NCBI GenBank assembly: GCA_020002185.1
Contig: CM034537.1
Coordinates: 70,672,048-70,736,047, forward strand
Direction of reading: 5' to 3'
DNA: 64,000 nucleotides
DNA from: Paraescarpia echinospica
Taxonomy: Eukaryota; Annelida; Polychaeta; Sabellida; Siboglinidae
Shown: piece by piece, positions 40,929-53,640 of the stretch
Position numbering within the stretch: position 1 is the stretch's first letter
Layout of the letters: each line of letters starts with the position of its first letter
Program-made: the position numbers and the translations under genes
Notes under the pieces: model-generated
What the model saw: only the letters and a program-made list of their open reading frames with translations
Database searches by the model: none
What the model was told of the DNA's origin: nothing

Positions 40929-42116
40929 TTGATTAATTTTTTCTGTACTCCGATCCACTTCGAGCTTTTAGAACTGTCGTGTGACAAGCCATTGTACTAC
41001 TTTGTATTGATATACAGGCCACCATCTTCCAATATATCCGGCTTTCTGGACGAATTCGAAGATCTCGTAACATCACTTGTGACCATTCCAGGACGACTGT
41101 TGATATTGGGCGATTTCAATTTTCACTTCAACGACGCATTATCGCCGGGAGTAAGTCGAATAACGAACATTCTGGCTTCGACAGGACTAGTCCAGCATGT
41201 GACTGGACCTATGCACCGTTCCGGCCACACGCTGGACGCCGTTATCTCCTGGAAAGAAGACACCATCCTCACATCTCCCTCTGCTGTCCTACCTAACACG
41301 TTTTTGGATCACCACACAATAACATTTTCTACTGAAGGAGACGCGCCACGTCTACCAACCAACAAGTGGCGAGGGCGTGACTACCGTCATGTAGACCTGG
41401 ATAGACCAACCGACTTCAACGAGCTCAGAACTCAGCCGCTCGCCTCATCAACCGCGTCAGATGGCAAGATCACATCACACCAATTCTGCAATCACTGCAT
41501 TGGCTGCCGATCAGAATGAGAATTACTTTCAAGATATGTACTTACATATTTAAGATCCTGCATGGCTTAGCCCCGAACTACCTCAACTGTGCGATAGTTC
41601 GCAACGCGCCCACATGTGCATTGCGATCGGCGAGTGACGTAACGCTTCTTGCGGTGATGGTGTCTAAGAGAACTGTCGGACGGGGCAGCTTTGCAGTGAC
41701 AGGCTCACATATGTGGAATAGCTTGCCAAAGTGTGTGCGATCAGTTGGAACATTGGCGGCTTTCCGGAAACAACTTAAAACCCATCTATTTCGCATGCAC
41801 TACATGCCTTGATGCAAGCACTGCTGCCACACCTAAATGACACACTGGTTTCTATTTTATAGTATTGATTTGTTTTTAATTTAATTGTTTGAAATTGTAT
41901 TTTAATGTATTTATGTTTGAAATTGTATTTTAATTTATTTATTTTTGAAATTGAATTTTAATTTATTTTAATTTATTATTTTTTTATCATAGCTTATTTA
42001 ATTTATATTTTAATATTTAGTCAACATTTCATTTTAGTATGTGAAGCGCTTTGATTAGTATTTACTTACTTAAAAAGCGCTATATTAAAAAACGGAATTA
42101 TTATTATTATTATTAT
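40929..42116 (+). mobile_element. LINE with endonuclease joined to RT C-terminus (internal deletion)
   Basis: The first part (about 40929-41430) is an apurinic-type endonuclease: FVLIYRPPSSN, RLLILGDFNFHFNDAL, SGHTLDAVIS and the C-terminal FLDHHTITFS. Near 41440 it jumps to the C-terminal region of ORF2 (RLINRVRWQDHITPILQSLH, then RITFKICTYIFKILHGLAPN, HMWNSLPKCVRSV, FRKQLKTHLFRMHY). The whole reverse-transcriptase domain is missing. The 3' end has GAAGCGCTTTGATTAGTA, an AAGCGCTATATT motif and an ATT microsatellite tail at about 42098-42116, typical of CR1/L2-type LINEs. Confidence 0.85.
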
Positions 42117-42659
42117 ACTCATTAGCTTATATACATGGCTACATTTCTCTAATTGGACATTGACACATACAACCACTCGGAAATTAGCTAGTAGGGCCGA
42201 AAAAAATGTTTTTGCTTTTATTTTATATAAACTTTAAACAGTTATATTTTTATGATTATTTGATGTTATGCAAATATTATCACTGCATAATAATAAAGGG
42301 TCTTTTTGTCAACAAAACGATAGCTCAATTATATTTTTGCGATACGTATTAGCGAAGTTGTGATTTTTTAAAAGCACCCCTACAAACCAAACTGTGTACA
42401 CCATGGAAGTTTACTATTGGTCACCTGTAGGTTTAAGAATTTAATGACTATGGTACTAGTCTCCCGACGATAAGACTAACTTTTGAAGATACGAACAAAA
42501 TAAGGAATGCATGACGATATGTATAGTTGAGGCGCTCCGCGAAAGTCCGTCACTCTGGTTTATCCACTTTCGAAGGTCGGCGTCTCCTCAAATCAATGTA
42601 TTGAATATTTTTGGCATATACGATTAAGAATTTAATGGCGACCGGAATAGGAGTCGAGA

Positions 42660-42860
42660 TAGGGGCGCTTGAACAATCGAAATGACCGCGGGGCGTGATC
42701 GGGATACGTAGTGGACATTGGGGTGCTTGCAGACAATCGAGTGTCTGCAAGCGCCCCGATCTCGTGACACATCCATTCCCGATTGCGCTCAGTTGGGAAC
42801 AATTTAACCACGCATGTGGCGCGATCGGGATGCGTTTTGAGATCGGGGCACTCGCAAATT
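42660..42860. repeat. GC-rich palindromic element with strong hairpin
   Basis: GGGGTGCTTGCAGACA at 42720-42735 pairs with TGTCTGCAAGCGCCCC at 42742-42757 with one mismatch and a 6-base loop. Weaker symmetry extends outward (GATCGGGA-type and GGGGCGCTTG-type motifs on both sides). The patch is GC-rich in an AT-rich setting. Confidence 0.7.
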
Positions 42861-42869
42861 AATATACAC

Positions 42870-45240
42870 AATCGTGTAACCGTCTGTAGCCACGAGTAGG
42901 GTTATGTGCAAAATATAGCATTCTTTGCCTTTTTTTCGGTACCAGGGCGTCACTGAAAAAGGGCAGGGCGTAACGCCCTGCAAATTCGACCTAGGCAAAA
43001 CACTGTCAATGACAAACCTGCATTATTTGAGCCACTTATTTAATTAATACTAATCTATTTGATTTTTGTCACTACCAGTTATACCAATGATAGTCCTTAA
43101 TGTGGCCTCTAGACATGACACTATTAGTGACTAATCTAGTGACCAGCTGGACCCTTCTATATTCCACCAGTCTTATCAGTTGTAGTAGGGCCTGTAATTC
43201 TCATGCCTCTTTTTTGATCTGGGATCATTTGCCGACATCGACTCCATTTACACAAGCTTAAATAATGGGGATGTTTTGTTTTTGGTTGTAATCATCAGTT
43301 AAAGCAGTGGGAAAAACTTTGCCGTTAACAATGTTTGTGGTAATCGTGAACCTTAATCAAATTGTTATCACGATTTGACGGACCATGGCATTGTGGCGAC
43401 TGACTTGACAATCACAACCATGCATTATTTTGTCCAGTATGAAAAGTTATTGAAATAATGCATACTTTTTGGTGATTGTGTGCATTTTGGTAACTTTTCA
43501 GATACAAATGGTTACCGAACTGTTTTGAAATAACAACTTGTAACATTTTAACAATCGCGGTTTTTATGACAAGCGATAAACCATTGTATGTCGTTTTTAA
43601 TTCCAATTACTTACAAAACTGTTAATCATGTTATGTAATCCATATGTTATATTTCATATTTTAATATGTACTGGTTCTTGTTACATTAACTAAATATTAT
43701 CTATTTCATTTTGACGAAAACAAAATTTGGAGATCAAAAACCAATTTCAGTATGTGACTGCCATCGACTGCTGCCTGGCTTTCTCTGCATTTTTAATTTC
43801 CCTGATGTATACTTCATATAAAACTGAAGTGACAACGTCATAACACAATTAACAAAGTACTTCTAACGAGATAAACTACGACAGGCCACCGGTCATGCAG
43901 CCCTTACACCATTCAGTCCGCGTTAAATAATACATATTTAATATCACTGGAACGACAAGATAATGTTCTTTACAATGGCATACAGTTTTTTAAAGTATTC
44001 CTTTATTAGACAAACTTATCGTTCGTGATTGAGCGATGATGCGTGCCAAAAATGTCATGCCGATGGCACTGTAAGACGGTACCGTTTTTGCAAAAACAGA
44101 TCGCGGCAAATTAAAAACTACACTTGTAAACCAATTTAGATCATCATTAGATCTGTTCGACCAATTAGTTCACTGCAGACATTGCACAAAGTTTCTGCAG
44201 TAAACCAAACGAAAGTTATGTCGAATTATCGTATAAACATGAATTTTTTGTAATGCTATCGCCTAAAATTCAAGTTTGTGTATACACACACCTACGTGCA
44301 GGGGTATAATTAAAAAAAATTCAGGACAAGGCCATTTTGGTCTTGGTATCTGGAAATTTTTTGGGGCACCAAGGCCAGTGGGCAGGGCACCAAGGCCGAC
44401 TTTTCTTTCGAGGGCAAGTCACCAAGGCCATTTTTTTTCAAGTTTTCACTGATGCGAGTGACATGAGATTCCGTTACACAATACACACAATGAATGAAGT
44501 AAAGTAAATTATGACTTTTCTCCTCAACCAATGAGTAAGTAGTACTAGAATTTTAGGCACTTGTGTAGAATGCGGACCCACCTCGATTTTGCTGTTATAA
44601 CTTTGATACATCAGAGTGTTAGTTCCATCATTCAACATAATTACAGGCATATTTATATTACGAAAATACTGTGTCTTAGCGAATATTTGAAGCCCATATA
44701 GTGACCCGGTTTGCACTAGTCTGCACCGCTGCGGTCATGCGTTACCGCATCGCGCTCGTAAAATGAGCGATATATCGAGGTATGTTCATGCAAACCGGGG
44801 CATTATTTATGCCTCAAAAGTGCGCTAACACGCAATATTCTTAAATGTAAATATGCCTGGGTTGAATGAATTAATGTTTATTCAGAACATTGATAACAAT
44901 ATATACATACAAGACAACCAAACAAGTTTAACTATAATTCAAGTGAGAATATACAATATTTGAAGGGGGTAAATATGACGTCATTGACTTTTGTGTAAAT
45001 TTACCCCCGACATATATTTATATATAATTATATACCTGTATGTATACACACATATATACATATTCACATACATACGTACATGTATATTGAGACATCAATA
45101 TTACATTATTCGAATTTGCTATTCATCTAACCATCTGGCTACAATAATTGAAAACATGTAATGGAATATGTGCATATTCAAAATTTAAAGTATGTGATAA
45201 GCACACATCTTTACACATATTGTAGTTTCCTCAATGGCAT
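42870..45240. other. No gene; short repeat clusters
   Basis: A palindrome CAGGGCGTAACGCCCTG lies near 42963. The motif CCAAGGCC recurs several times at about 44330-44430. A dispersed repeat at about 44553-44760 is shared with 47668-47752 and 51046-51200/51945-52053. AT-rich simple sequence lies at about 45005-45090. Confidence 0.55.
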
Positions 45241-45264
45241 GATTATATTTGTGTATGATTTTGT

Positions 45265-47640
45265 TTAGATTTCCACAACCAGATATTTCTCAAATAAAAG
45301 GTTCTTGCATTTATGCTTAAATTCATTAACAGTATTAGTAGTTTTTAAATGATCACATAGAGAATTCCATAACTGCACTACCTTTACACAAAGAGACATT
45401 GATCGCATGGTAGAACAAACTCTCTGTCGTTCTAAGTCATGATTAGCTCGCACTGAGTATGCTATTTCCCGTCTAGTAAAGAAACACCGACTATTGGATG
45501 GCAAACAGCTGTAGTAAGCTTTGTACATAAATAATGATGTTTTCAGTTCTATGATATCTAGAAATTTTAGAACATGTAATTGTTGGAAAAGTGAGTTTGT
45601 ATGATCCAACCGTCTTGCACCAAATATAATGCGGATTACTCTTTTTTGTAATAAGAAAATACAGTTAGTATTTGTTGGGTACGTGTTTCCCCATATCTCT
45701 GCACAGTAACTTAAATACGGCAAAAAGAGAGAATTATATAGAATACGTCTACTATTTCTATCAAGATGCATCTATGCATTATAGCAGTACTTTTTGAAAG
45801 CTTTGATTGTACGTATTACAAGCTTTCCAATTTAGTAGATCATCAATAAACACACCCAAAAACTTGGTGACCCTTACTCTTTCGATATTAACACTTCATA
45901 TTTTTATATTAACTTCTTTGTTGAGCATACAATTTCCAAATAACATATAATTGGTTTTAGTTATGTTCAGAGTTAATTCATTTACTGCAAACCATGTATA
46001 CATTTGGTCCAGTACATTACATACTGTTTAGTTTAGTTTATTGATGTTACTATTTGCATAAAATATATTAGTATCGTCTGCAAAGAGAATGTATTTTACT
46101 AGATTTGATATGTTACACATATCATTAATGTATAGAATGAATAGTTTGGGGCCCAAGATCGAACCCTGTGGGACACCACATGAAATATTGCGCACACAGA
46201 ATTACATTTGTCAATGGACACAAATTGTTTTCTGTTTTCTAGATAACTATTTAACCAGTTAAATGCCACACCACGGATACCAAGAAATTCCATTTTTTTT
46301 ATATAACAGTTTGTGATTGAGTGTCAAATGCCTTTTTTAAATCGATAAAAACACCAATAGCACATTTTTTGGCATCCAATGATTAGGTTATTGCATCAAC
46401 AAGATCTATTAGTGCGTGAGTAGTTTGTGTTTGGTAATAAAACTATCTAAACGAGAACTGAACAATTTTTCGAGAATTGTTTTGATAATTGTGGTAATAG
46501 TGAAATAGGCCTATAATTAGTGCACATATACTTATCCCCAGACTTAAAGAGTGGGATAACCTTTGCTATTTTTATTTTCTCTGGGAATACTCCAGTAGTG
46601 AAAGATAGATTACAAATACAAGTGATAGGTTTTGCAATGGAGTTAATAACTTCTTTGACCAAATGCATACTTATGTTTGTTATTTCTGTTTTCTAGGTAG
46701 TCATAAATAGAAGCATTTGTTGGTGCCGTTATATCCTTTGACAGCTCCGGACCGATATTAAAAAAATAATTGTTAAACATGTTCGCTACATCTTCCTTAT
46801 TACTAATGGTTATGCCATCATTAACAAACTGACCTGGGTAGTGATTTCCTAAGCGAAGTGATCCCATTACAGTTTTAAGTACTTTCTAGGTGCCGGCAAT
46901 GTCATTTTTCTTCTGTGTGAGTAAACTGCCATAATACAGTTTCTTAGTGGATCTGAGAATACCTGTTAATTTATTTTTATATGATTTATATCTAGTTTCT
47001 GAGATAATTGATCTGGATGATAGAAATGCTTTATACAAATGATTTTTCTTGATACATGCGTTTCTGAGTCCTTTAGTAAACCATGTTTTTTTTAAAACTA
47101 ATTGTTAATACTTTAGGTCGTACAGTTGACACAGGAAAATGTTTGTTGTACATTTGTGTAAAATCATGAAGAAAGTTGTCATATGCTATATTTGCATTTT
47201 CACTACCGATAACAGTATGCCAAAAATTTTGCATTAAGTCACACTTCAATGCATTGATGTTTTCTTCGCTAAGATGACGAATACACTTGTTAGAATGTTC
47301 GTTCACATTACGTTTTACAGTACAATGGCACAGAGCAAATTCAGGAAGATGATCACAGATATCATTTACTAATAGACCACTATCAATCTTGTACTCAAGT
47401 TCAGAAGTAAAAATGTTGTCTATAAGGGTTGCAGAGGTAGTAGTAATTCTGCTAGGTCTATTAATTAAAGGGTATAGACCAAGACTGTACATAAGATCTA
47501 CAATTAGCTTGGTTCCACTAAGAATATCACATAAACAAATCTATATTGAAATCACCACATGCAAATTTGGTTTTGGTGCAACGTATACGACTAAAGAACT
47601 GTTCAATATTGTCAGTAAATGAAACCATGTTAGACACAGG
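45265..47640 (-). pseudogene. Degenerate near-full-length LINE ORF2
   Basis: On the minus strand the order is: endonuclease C-terminal part (MYSLGLYPLINRPSRITTTS, LIDNIFTSELEY, at 47492-47073); linker (ISNKEDVANMFNNYFFNIGP, about 46800); reverse transcriptase (FPEKIKIAKVIPLFKSGDKY, TNYRPISLLPQLSKQF near 46550; FLGIRGVAFNWLNSYLENRK near 46270); and the C-terminal domain (RILYNSLFLPYLSYCAEIWG, KRVIRIIFGARRLDHT at 45771-45265). Stops and frameshifts occur throughout. The style is CR1/Jockey-superfamily; I cannot assign the clade. Confidence 0.87.
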
Positions 47641-47659
47641 GCACCTATATATACACAAC

Positions 47660-50600
47660 TAACCAGTGTTAATGTTGAGTAATGGAACTAACGCACTGAG
47701 GTATCAAAGTTAGGCAAAATTCAAGTGGGTCCAGATTCTACACCAGTGCCGAATTTAATTTTTATACCAGTTAAACTTAGCAGTATAATACTATTATGTT
47801 TAACTAGTAACATTTCACATTGTTAAAAACGATTGTTCCTATTGCGTACGGTGAAATTTGGGACCACCTACAGAGCCCTCGCTAGGGTTTGTGGAAAGGG
47901 GTAATGTACCCCTGCTGTTGAAAACAAGGGGTAAAAAATGAAATCAAGGGGTAATTTGTTCGGGTTTTCGACTGCCAATGGGAGATGGTATGGGAGAGTG
48001 TCCATCTGTACGTGTGAGTGCGTGTATGTTTTAATCACAACAATGATAGCCTGTGATTGTTTTAAACACACAGACAATGTTGTCTTCCAATATAGTTCCG
48101 TAAACAGCTGGCATGAGTAGTTCTCGGATGATGAATGATAAGAAGAATTGTACATTTAGCAGATCGTCTGCACGTGTCATACAGATATGAGATTTTCTTC
48201 AGGTATCAATTGATCTTTTATATAATTAAGGCCAGACATGGCAGATGGATAGGATTATTATATAATTTATACAAATAGTCCAATTTATTCTACCCAAATT
48301 ATAGAATTGAGAGGTATGTCATACAAGTAAACTCTTCATTGATAGCAAACATAAAACCTATCATAATCTGGCAGAAAACCATTTTGAATATTTTTGTCAA
48401 ATCTGATCTTAAGATTGTCATAAAAAATATGCAAAAGATAACCAATTTATTTTAATATTATTTATTTAAAAGTTCCAGCTGCTGCCCTGCAATTGTCCAT
48501 GTTCTGATAATGAGTGTCCAGTACATTTAACTTTCTACATAACTTGCCCTGCGGCTGAGAATGTGCATGTTCTGTGGGTGTCCAATGCATTATTTACGCA
48601 GCTAAACGATATTCTTATCTCGTTTCTTGTTTACAATGCAATCATTTCACGTAGAAAAACATACTCTTAAAATATCTTATGTGCCTTTGTTGTTAAAATA
48701 TTGCCGCGGTTTGGATCCACTGTGAGCGATAATACAAGCCGGTGACGTTCCCAGACAACGTCGAAGATGCTCACTGCCGATGCAGTCCGCGGCGCCAGTT
48801 GGACTGCAAGCATGCGCGCGTATAATGATACGTAATATTACTTGCAAGTCCACACATTGTCAAGAAGTTAAAATAAATAAGTTTTTTTAATTTAAAAAGC
48901 AAACCCAGTTATCATTTTCTTTCTGACCTATATTATAAACCCGACACAAAAATAACCACGTAGTCCGACTCCTAGGACCTAGTCGTAGAACTTCCAAACT
49001 TCACAACATGTCAACAATATGTACGACACATTTATATAATTATACATATCATGAGTAAAATACACTTACTATCTTATAACGATCACTATTTATAAAAACG
49101 TAAGATGTGTTTGTGTTACGGCGACGTTTTGCGATTGCTACGACAATGCATGACTATGACTTTTACCGAACTCCCTGGACAAGGCTCGCCGCGTGCGTCC
49201 CGTTCACGGGAACTGCGCGCTCACAGGGATTGGTATTACCAATTGGATCACTAGTAAAACGTATCAGTTTACAGACCAGTGGTCACAAAACTTCACCTGT
49301 TATCATAATTTTTGCCGACGCAGTTTTCTGGTGCGACGAACCCCGACTGCGTGCACCAGCCCAGGGCAGGTTAAAAACATGTAACTGGCATTGTGTAGGT
49401 TCGCGCAAAAATCATGCGTATTTACGCATATTACGCTAACGAGAGCTCTGACCTATATAAATTACAAACCCATTGACAGCGACCACTTTCACAGTGATTT
49501 CGACTAATTTCGAACATGACAATTTATTTTTACTCAACTGAAAAAAATAGTGACCAATGTCATCGTGCCCTCGGCCGCTTTCTTCAGTTGGTCAATTTTT
49601 TGTTTTCTCGTTGGCATGATTTTTGGGTATTACCGATTTTTTTGTACGCCGCTTGGGAGTGATTCGATCGAGCGTTTTGATCGATCAAGACGTACGTGCG
49701 TGACCTATTCGCGTAACCTCCTGAATGGAGGAATCGCTAATTAACATAATACTGACCTTGACCTGGCATGATTTTCCATGCGCAGAACAGACTTTATAGA
49801 GCGACTGCGCAGTTAGTTCTCGGATATGTAGCTTGTAAACAACAACATGGCTGCGCCCATTACAATTATGAGAGTCGGCAATGACTTCTTTGGATTTTTG
49901 TTCTTATAGACGGATACACAGCAAATGACAAATGCAGCCAAGTTCAGTTTAGTTGGTACCAGGCATGGGAAGGGCATTAGGGCATACAGGGAGGGCAACC
50001 ACGACCACGGCAAGGAACAAGGGCAACTACGGCAATTGCTGTAGTGCCGTGGGCCAAATTAAATCCCTGTATCCCTTGTATTCCAAACTTACTTTGTCAA
50101 ATATAAAATAAGAACTTATTGCATTTGTTTTTTGCTCACTAGTAGTAATAACTAGTCAGTTTAAGATTGGTATTTCCACCATTATAATACTCAGTTATTG
50201 CCATAATTATATTATTGGTGTATAATTATATATTAATTAGTTAATAATTATATATTCCTACATTTATATAACTATTGTAACAACAGACTAACAATAACAT
50301 TTTGAGTTGTTGGTGCAATTATTCATTACTCTGTGTATTTAAATGCAGGTATCTCTTATGGACCCTTTCTGCAATTCATATAGCTAAGTATAAATACCGG
50401 TAGTACAGACATTAATTATACAAAGTGGAAATTAAGTGACATCTAATTATAGTAATTCAACTCTTTATGTAGTACTATGATAAGAAGCGCTAAATGTTAA
50501 ATGATAATGCTTTTGAAAAATTGTATAACACAAATGGGGATTCCACATAGACTAAGTCTGCCATTTTGTTTTATGATAATTACATAATAAATTATGCAAA

Positions 50601-51200
50601 TGGCAACAAAGTGAGTTCTAATGAAAATCTTTGAGTTGTACTATTTTACTACATGCCTCAAATATTAATGAAGTACTTTTTGTAAAAACTACATATTGAA
50701 AAATTGGGATTCTACATTTAATATGTCCGCCATTTTATTTTAGGCAAATTATGCTACTTGGTTTTTATAATGTTTATTTCATTCAAATAGTGACCATTTG
50801 TTTTTCAATCAATTCTACTTCATGATTGAGCCGTTTGATCATATATACCTGTGCATGCAATATCATTGATAAACGTTTGGTAGATCGCATAAACGCATAT
50901 ATGTAATTGAAACCTTAAGACATAGTGGTGTAATTGATTTGAAAATTATAGAAGTATAATTATAATTGAAATGACAAATGAAAATTAATTTATTTAATTT
51001 TTTTAATTTTACACAGCCTTGCATTCAACAACACAACATCATCCCACGCATATTTATATTACAAAAATATTGTGTCTTAGTACACTTTTAAGCCCAAATA
51101 GCAACCTGGTTTGTGTTAGTCTGCGATGATGCGGTCATGCATCGCACGCATTGAAATTATGATATAGCCTCAAAAGATGCAATTTTCTTAAACGTGAGTA
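47660..51200. other. No gene seen; dispersed repeat copies
   Basis: A copy of the GGAACTAACGCACTGAGGTA repeat lies at about 47668-47752. A sequence starting ACAGAGCCCTCGCTAGGG near 47870 resembles a hAT-type terminal repeat, but no partner was found. The rest is AT-rich without recognisable exons. Confidence 0.45.
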
Positions 51201-51921
51201 GGTAATCCTGCATCTTCTTGGCCTTTATTATTAACGTTATTAAATGATCTTTTTACCTAATTTTTTCGATGCTGCCATATTCGTTTCATCATTCCCCATC
51301 ATTATAGACACAAAACCGAACTGTATTTGTTAAATTTATTGTGTTTGGGGGACTTTTATGCAACAAAACAACACTGTTTGACAGGTGCGTGTTTTGTTGA
51401 TATGGCGATCATCTGAAATGTATTCCAAACGTGTCGCGGTGCCATCACAACCGGAAAGTTACAAAATCACTGTAACTTAGTCTGTTTCATGACACTGTTG
51501 TCGAGATAATTGTCAGTGAAATGGTCTTTTAGGTAAGTTTTTCACATTTTTTTACATTAAAATATCGATTTATATACAGTATTTTGTATCTATAAATTCA
51601 ACATTTCAATGAGATTTCAGAATACGTGCGTAAAGCAGAACTAGATATGCGTCAGTGGCATCGCCTTTCCGGTTGTGATGGCACTGCGACACGTTTAGAC
51701 TAGATTTCGGATGATCGCCATATCAACAAAACATGCACCTGTCAAACAGTGCTGTTTTGTTGCAAAAAAGTCCCCAAAAGGCAATAAATTTAACAAATAC
51801 AATTCGGTTTCATGTCTACAGTGATGGGAATGATGAAACGAATATGGCAGCGTCAAAACAATTAGGTAAAAACATCGTTTAATAACGTTAATAATAAAGG
51901 CCAAGAAGATGCAGGATTACC
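51201..51921. repeat. Large fold-back element (arms about 250 bp)
   Basis: The left arm begins GGTAATCCTGCATCTTCTTG at 51201, and the right arm ends with its reverse complement at 51921. Further matching blocks in the expected inverted order include CCATATTCGTTTCATCATTC with its complement near 51832, GACAGGTGCGTGTTTTGTTG near 51382 with its complement near 51725, and the GGTTGTGATGGCAC end of the right arm. The central spacer is about 200 bp. No transposase is encoded. It is probably a non-autonomous inverted-repeat transposon. Confidence 0.85.
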
Positions 51922-52059
51922 CGTAAGTATGCCTAGATCCTGGGATAATGCTGAATGATGGAACTAATGCACCAAGTCCATGGTATCAAAGTTAGGCAAA
52001 ACTCAAGTTATAATGCCCATGGCATGGTGAAACAGAGGTGGGTCTAGACAAGTGCCCAG

Positions 52060-53330
52060 GCAGGGCTAATTACAAAAGCCCTTCACTTCTTGCCTGGATC
52101 TTCGGGTTTTAAAGTAAGGCATAACAGCCTTGTGTACACCCGCCTTTATGCATCGTATTTTGGTATTGAGAACGTGGCTTGTCTTGTTATTTTGTGCTTT
52201 TATTAAAACTTCAGTGTCTAATAAGTCCACGTGGTACCCACATTCAAGACAACTGATTCAGCAAACTTCCAGCTAATAATTACCACCCCTGGCTGATTCC
52301 GGGCAACAAAGTCAGAACTGACAGTGACAATCTCGCTTCAACGACATTGATTGTGTGTATTTGACGTGATATAATAAGATTGTCATACATGTAATTAATT
52401 AATCTCACATAAACTCTTTTTAAAGTACACTCCCTGATTTTGCTTACCTTAATAAAGGTTAATTTTGAGGATGATGAGCTGTGTGTGTTCACAACATTAA
52501 CAGTAACACAAGTCTCAACGCCGCCGGGTTCGCCGTGCACGCGTTTTCCCCACAAGTATCCCTTCCGTTTGCAAGTCGTACTGACGTCAGTGTGCACACT
52601 TTTTGTATGTTACTGCTTGGTATGCTAATAAACGTAACGGCTGTCAAGCTGAAACACAGAACTTACATAAAACGGTCTAATTTGATGATCACTTCGACCA
52701 CTTTCTGCATAGGTAACCGAAAGATACAAGATGTCACCATGTTCTCAAACGATTAATTGTGATTGGCTATCCGTTATCACGTGTCTTGAGTCCGCCATCT
52801 TTCCGCGACCCGTGGTCTATGTAAAGGGGTCAGACCACAGTTACTTTCGTCTTGATCTTGATGCAGATTCCCAACACAGACAATAAGCAGATGATGAGAC
52901 AGGTAACGCATTCACAACAATGCCTCTAGCCTGCTACTAAAAGTGGTACTGGATCAAGCAGCAAGAATATTTCCAAATAAACTATTCCATTCTGGAATTG
53001 TCCTAAATATATAGTTTTATTTTCTTTATTTTACAATATTTACAGTTTTTTTTATTTCAGTCTACTTAATTTATGATCCTAAAGAATTTGACAATCTTGA
53101 GTTATTAATTGTCCTGTTTGCGTGTTTTAAGCATTTTCAAAGCCAAAGTGTAAACAAATTACTAGCACTTTTCTATTATTTATATGATAAAATAAGGTTA
53201 AATGTAAAACACACCTCCAATCGGTCTTGTAATGGTGCCTACTTAAAACAAGCCTCACAAATATTGGACATGGAGTGTCATGGTGATCTGGTCTCCCCTA
53301 TTTTTATCTTGAAAACTGCAAATTTAACAA
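52060..53330. other. No gene supported
   Basis: A GC-richer patch at about 52520-52900 with a GACAGGTAACG donor-like site near 52897 could be a promoter or a non-coding first exon, but I cannot support a gene. Confidence 0.35.
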
Positions 53331-53334
53331 GATT

Positions 53335-53640
53335 AAATTTAACAAGATTGCCGTCCAGAGCTACAAGCTCCAGACGGCATGTGAACAAGGAAGCCTTTGG
53401 CTTATCGAGAGTCCAACAATTTTCCAACCCGCCCTTCCCAGATAGCTGTCAATTTTATTTTTGAACATATTCACACTGCTAGCATTAACACAATTATCAG
53501 ATAATTTGTTCCAGTAATTTATTGTCCTCTGAGAGAATGAGTCCGGTCCAACATTCTGTTGCTGTCTTGTTCTTCATTAAAGGAAAACAAAAGGCAACGT
53601 TTTGGTGTTAAGCATCTAAAAGAGTTAATACAAACTAACA
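53335..53640 (-). pseudogene. LINE ORF2 C-terminal tail fragment
   Basis: Read on the minus strand through one or two frameshifts, this gives FPLMKNKTATECW, NYWNKLSDNCVNASSVNMFK and NKIDSYLGRAGW. This matches the ORF2 C-terminus of LINEs, in which an FSQRxxNxWN-LP motif is followed by VNxFKNxLD. Confidence 0.7.

Noticed and set aside
42941..42985. CAGGGCG palindrome as a hAT transposon end
   Set aside because: No matching opposite terminus or 8-bp target duplication could be found.
49107..49439. 110-codon plus-strand frame
   Set aside because: No domain, composition not protein-like, and no splice or promoter support.
52837..52911. Possible non-coding first exon with a GTAACG donor
   Set aside because: Only a GC-richer patch and one donor-like site; no downstream exon could be tied to it.
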